Shown: piece after piece, positions 4,914 to 6,266 of the stretch
Position numbering within the stretch: position 1 is the stretch's first letter
Layout: each line of letters begins with the position of its first letter
Assembly: GCA_943324575.2 (NCBI GenBank)
Contig: CALPMD020000081.1
Location: forward strand, 1 to 6,266
Reading direction: 5' to 3'
Source of the DNA: Akkermansia muciniphila
GTDB lineage: Bacteria > Verrucomicrobiota > Verrucomicrobiia > Verrucomicrobiales > Akkermansiaceae
DNA length: 6,266 bases
The notes under the pieces: model-generated
Databases searched by the model: none
The model's input: only the letters and a program-made list of their open reading frames with translations
What the model was told of the DNA's origin: nothing
Program-made: the position numbers and the translations under genes

Positions 4914-6266
4914 ATGGTGCGTCTCCTCTCTATTTGCCGACTTTTGCGGGTCTTCAGTCTCGTGACGCTGCCGCTTTGCGCGCAGGGCGAGTCGACACCG
5001 TTGATGGCAATCCAGCAAACTCCGGCGGAGGCTCCGGTCACGCGCAATGCCACGGATGCGGCGATCAGTACGCGCAAGGATGCCCGCGCCATCACGCTCA
5101 GGATCCCTGCGCCACGCGGGCAGATCGTGGATCGGGAAGGGGAGCCGCTGGCGAATAATCGGGTCGCCTATCAGGTCGGTCTGCAGTTCCGGCAGTTTGA
5201 AAATGCGGACCGCAGCTTTGTGATCAACTGGGCGCGCAGCCGGCTGGACGGGCTGAAGCTGCTGGTCAACAGCGCCGTGTCGAAATCCGACGACGAGATT
5301 TACGACCACTACCGCAACCGGCGCTGGTTGCCACTGTTGGTCACGGGCCAGCTGGATGAGAAGGAGGCGCACGGCATCGAGGCGCGATTGATGGCGGGGC
5401 TGATCTTGCACCCGATTTACCGGCGCAGTTACCCGAATGGCGAACTGGCGGCGCACATCCTGGGCTATTCGGGCAGCGTCGGCAAGTTGCCGACCGGGCC
5501 GATCAATTTCAACGAGCCGCTGTGGGAGGAATCCGAAGGCCGCGCGGGCTTGGAAAAAATCTACAACACCCTGCTGACGGGCGAGCCGGGGATGAAGCGG
5601 TTGTTGTTTGATGAAAACGGCAGCAAGCTGCTGGAAGAGCAGGTCAAGCGTCCGCGGCCGGGCGGCACGGTCGTCACCACGCTCAATCTGAAATGGCAGA
5701 AGCTGGCGGAAGCGACGCTGCATGACGGCTGCCGCCGCGGGGCTTTTGTCGTCATCGATGTGGCTACCGGCGAGGTGCTGGTCATGGCATCGCGCCCGTC
5801 GTTTGATTTGAATCGCTTCATCCCGGGGATCAACGACTTCGACTTCAAGGCGCTGGAGGCCGACGCCGCCCAGCCGCTGTTCGGCAGGGCGTTTCAGTCC
5901 GCCTATCCGCCGGCGTCCTGCTTCAAGCCGATCGTCGCGCTGGCCGCTCTGGACAAAGGAACGGTGGGTGAGTTCACCACCATCGACTGCCCGGCGGCGA
6001 TCACCATTGGCAATGCCACCTTCAACAACTGGACGAAGATTCCCGAAGGTTCGATCGATGTGAAGCGGGCGCTCGCGCGATCCTGCAACACCTGGTTCTA
6101 TCAGGTGGGCATCGACGTTGGCTCGGAGCGATTCTTGGGTCTGGCGCGGAGTCTCGGCTTCGGGAGCCACACCGGGCTGCCACTGATGGGGGAAAGCCCG
6201 GGCTTGGTGCCGAATGACGAGTGGATGCTGAAAAACGAAAAGCGCCGCATTCTCCCTGGTGACACT
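4914..6266 (+). CDS. mrdA: Penicillin-binding protein 2, peptidoglycan D,D-transpeptidase (C-terminus beyond window)
   Basis: This class B PBP cross-links peptidoglycan during cell elongation with RodA and MreB. The window holds 451 codons without a stop. A hydrophobic N-terminal segment (about 10-24, after R3, R9, R12) is followed by the dimerisation domain with PAPRGQIVDREGEPLANNR (64-82), a YRRSYPNG..AAHILGYSG block and GRAGLEKIYNTLLTGEPG. The transpeptidase domain begins near 270 and shows YPPASCFKP with nucleophile S335 and K338, then SCN at 390-392. The third motif (KTG) would lie beyond the edge; the last residues (LPGDT) match the family just before it. The active-site tetrad reads SCFK rather than the common STFK or STVK. 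ATG 4914 was chosen because the hydrophobic segment follows directly. An in-frame ATG at 4836 would add 26 residues and give an internal anchor. The gene heads its transcript here. Confidence 0.93.
   Translation, partial: MVRLLSICRLLRVFSLVTLPLCAQGESTPLMAIQQTPAEAPVTRNATDAAISTRKDARAITLRIPAPRGQIVDREGEPLANNRVAYQVGLQFRQFENADRSFVINWARSRLDGLKLLVNSAVSKSDDEIYDHYRNRRWLPLLVTGQLDEKEAHGIEARLMAGLILHPIYRRSYPNGELAAHILGYSGSVGKLPTGPINFNEPLWEESEGRAGLEKIYNTLLTGEPGMKRLLFDENGSKLLEEQVKRPRPGGTVVTTLNLKWQKLAEATLHDGCRRGAFVVIDVATGEVLVMASRPSFDLNRFIPGINDFDFKALEADAAQPLFGRAFQSAYPPASCFKPIVALAALDKGTVGEFTTIDCPAAITIGNATFNNWTKIPEGSIDVKRALARSCNTWFYQVGIDVGSERFLGLARSLGFGSHTGLPLMGESPGLVPNDEWMLKNEKRRILPGDT

Noticed and set aside
4971..4982. 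Possible lipoprotein lipobox (LPLC) in PBP2
   Set aside because: The residues at -1 and -2 (Leu, Pro) do not fit the lipobox consensus; an ordinary signal or anchor is more likely.
4896..6170. Long 424-codon minus-strand open frame
   Set aside because: It is antisense to PBP2, rich in Arg/Gln/Ala/Asp typical of a reverse-frame shadow, and has no recognisable domain.

Overview
The window looks like part of a chromosome from the phylum Verrucomicrobiota, roughly in the Luteolibacter/Haloferula/Prosthecobacter area. This is inferred from protein style, from weak or absent Shine-Dalgarno sequences, from moderately high GC, and above all from a TGTTC-N4-GAACA palindrome. As I remember it, that is the LexA operator form described for this phylum. 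No rRNA, tRNA, CRISPR array, transposase or phage gene was found.

Layout: (1) 1-1309, minus strand: the N-terminal 436 residues of a large secreted, repeat-built surface or exported protein (signal peptide, FN3, cadherin-like repeat, DUF642/CBM-like domain, second cadherin-like repeat), cut by the left edge. (2) 1310-1487: a divergent intergenic region. (3) 1488-2543, plus: agmatine deiminase (aguA). (4) A minus-strand DNA-maintenance group: a Y-family translesion polymerase (4412-3159), a possible 40-codon ORF (3150-3028) and RNase HI (rnhA, 3007-2540). The last gene overlaps the end of aguA by 4 bp, tail to tail. (5) 4413-4651: a control region with the LexA-like operator upstream of the polymerase and a strand-specific hairpin terminator for transcripts arriving from the right. 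(6) 4837-4652, minus: a 61-codon membrane-anchored ORF that appears truncated, its tail encoded by a perfect 9-bp-arm palindrome. (7) 4914-6266, plus: the first 451 residues of penicillin-binding protein 2 (mrdA), cut by the right edge before its KTG motif.

Functionally this is mostly core chromosome: polyamine metabolism (agmatine to N-carbamoylputrescine), SOS-type damage tolerance (translesion polymerase, perhaps co-transcribed with RNase HI) and cell elongation (PBP2). The less ordinary parts are the SOS operator, the palindrome cluster at 4564-4690 that seems to have remodelled a small membrane gene, the intercistronic small ORF, and the modular secreted protein. I see no complete undescribed multi-gene system here.
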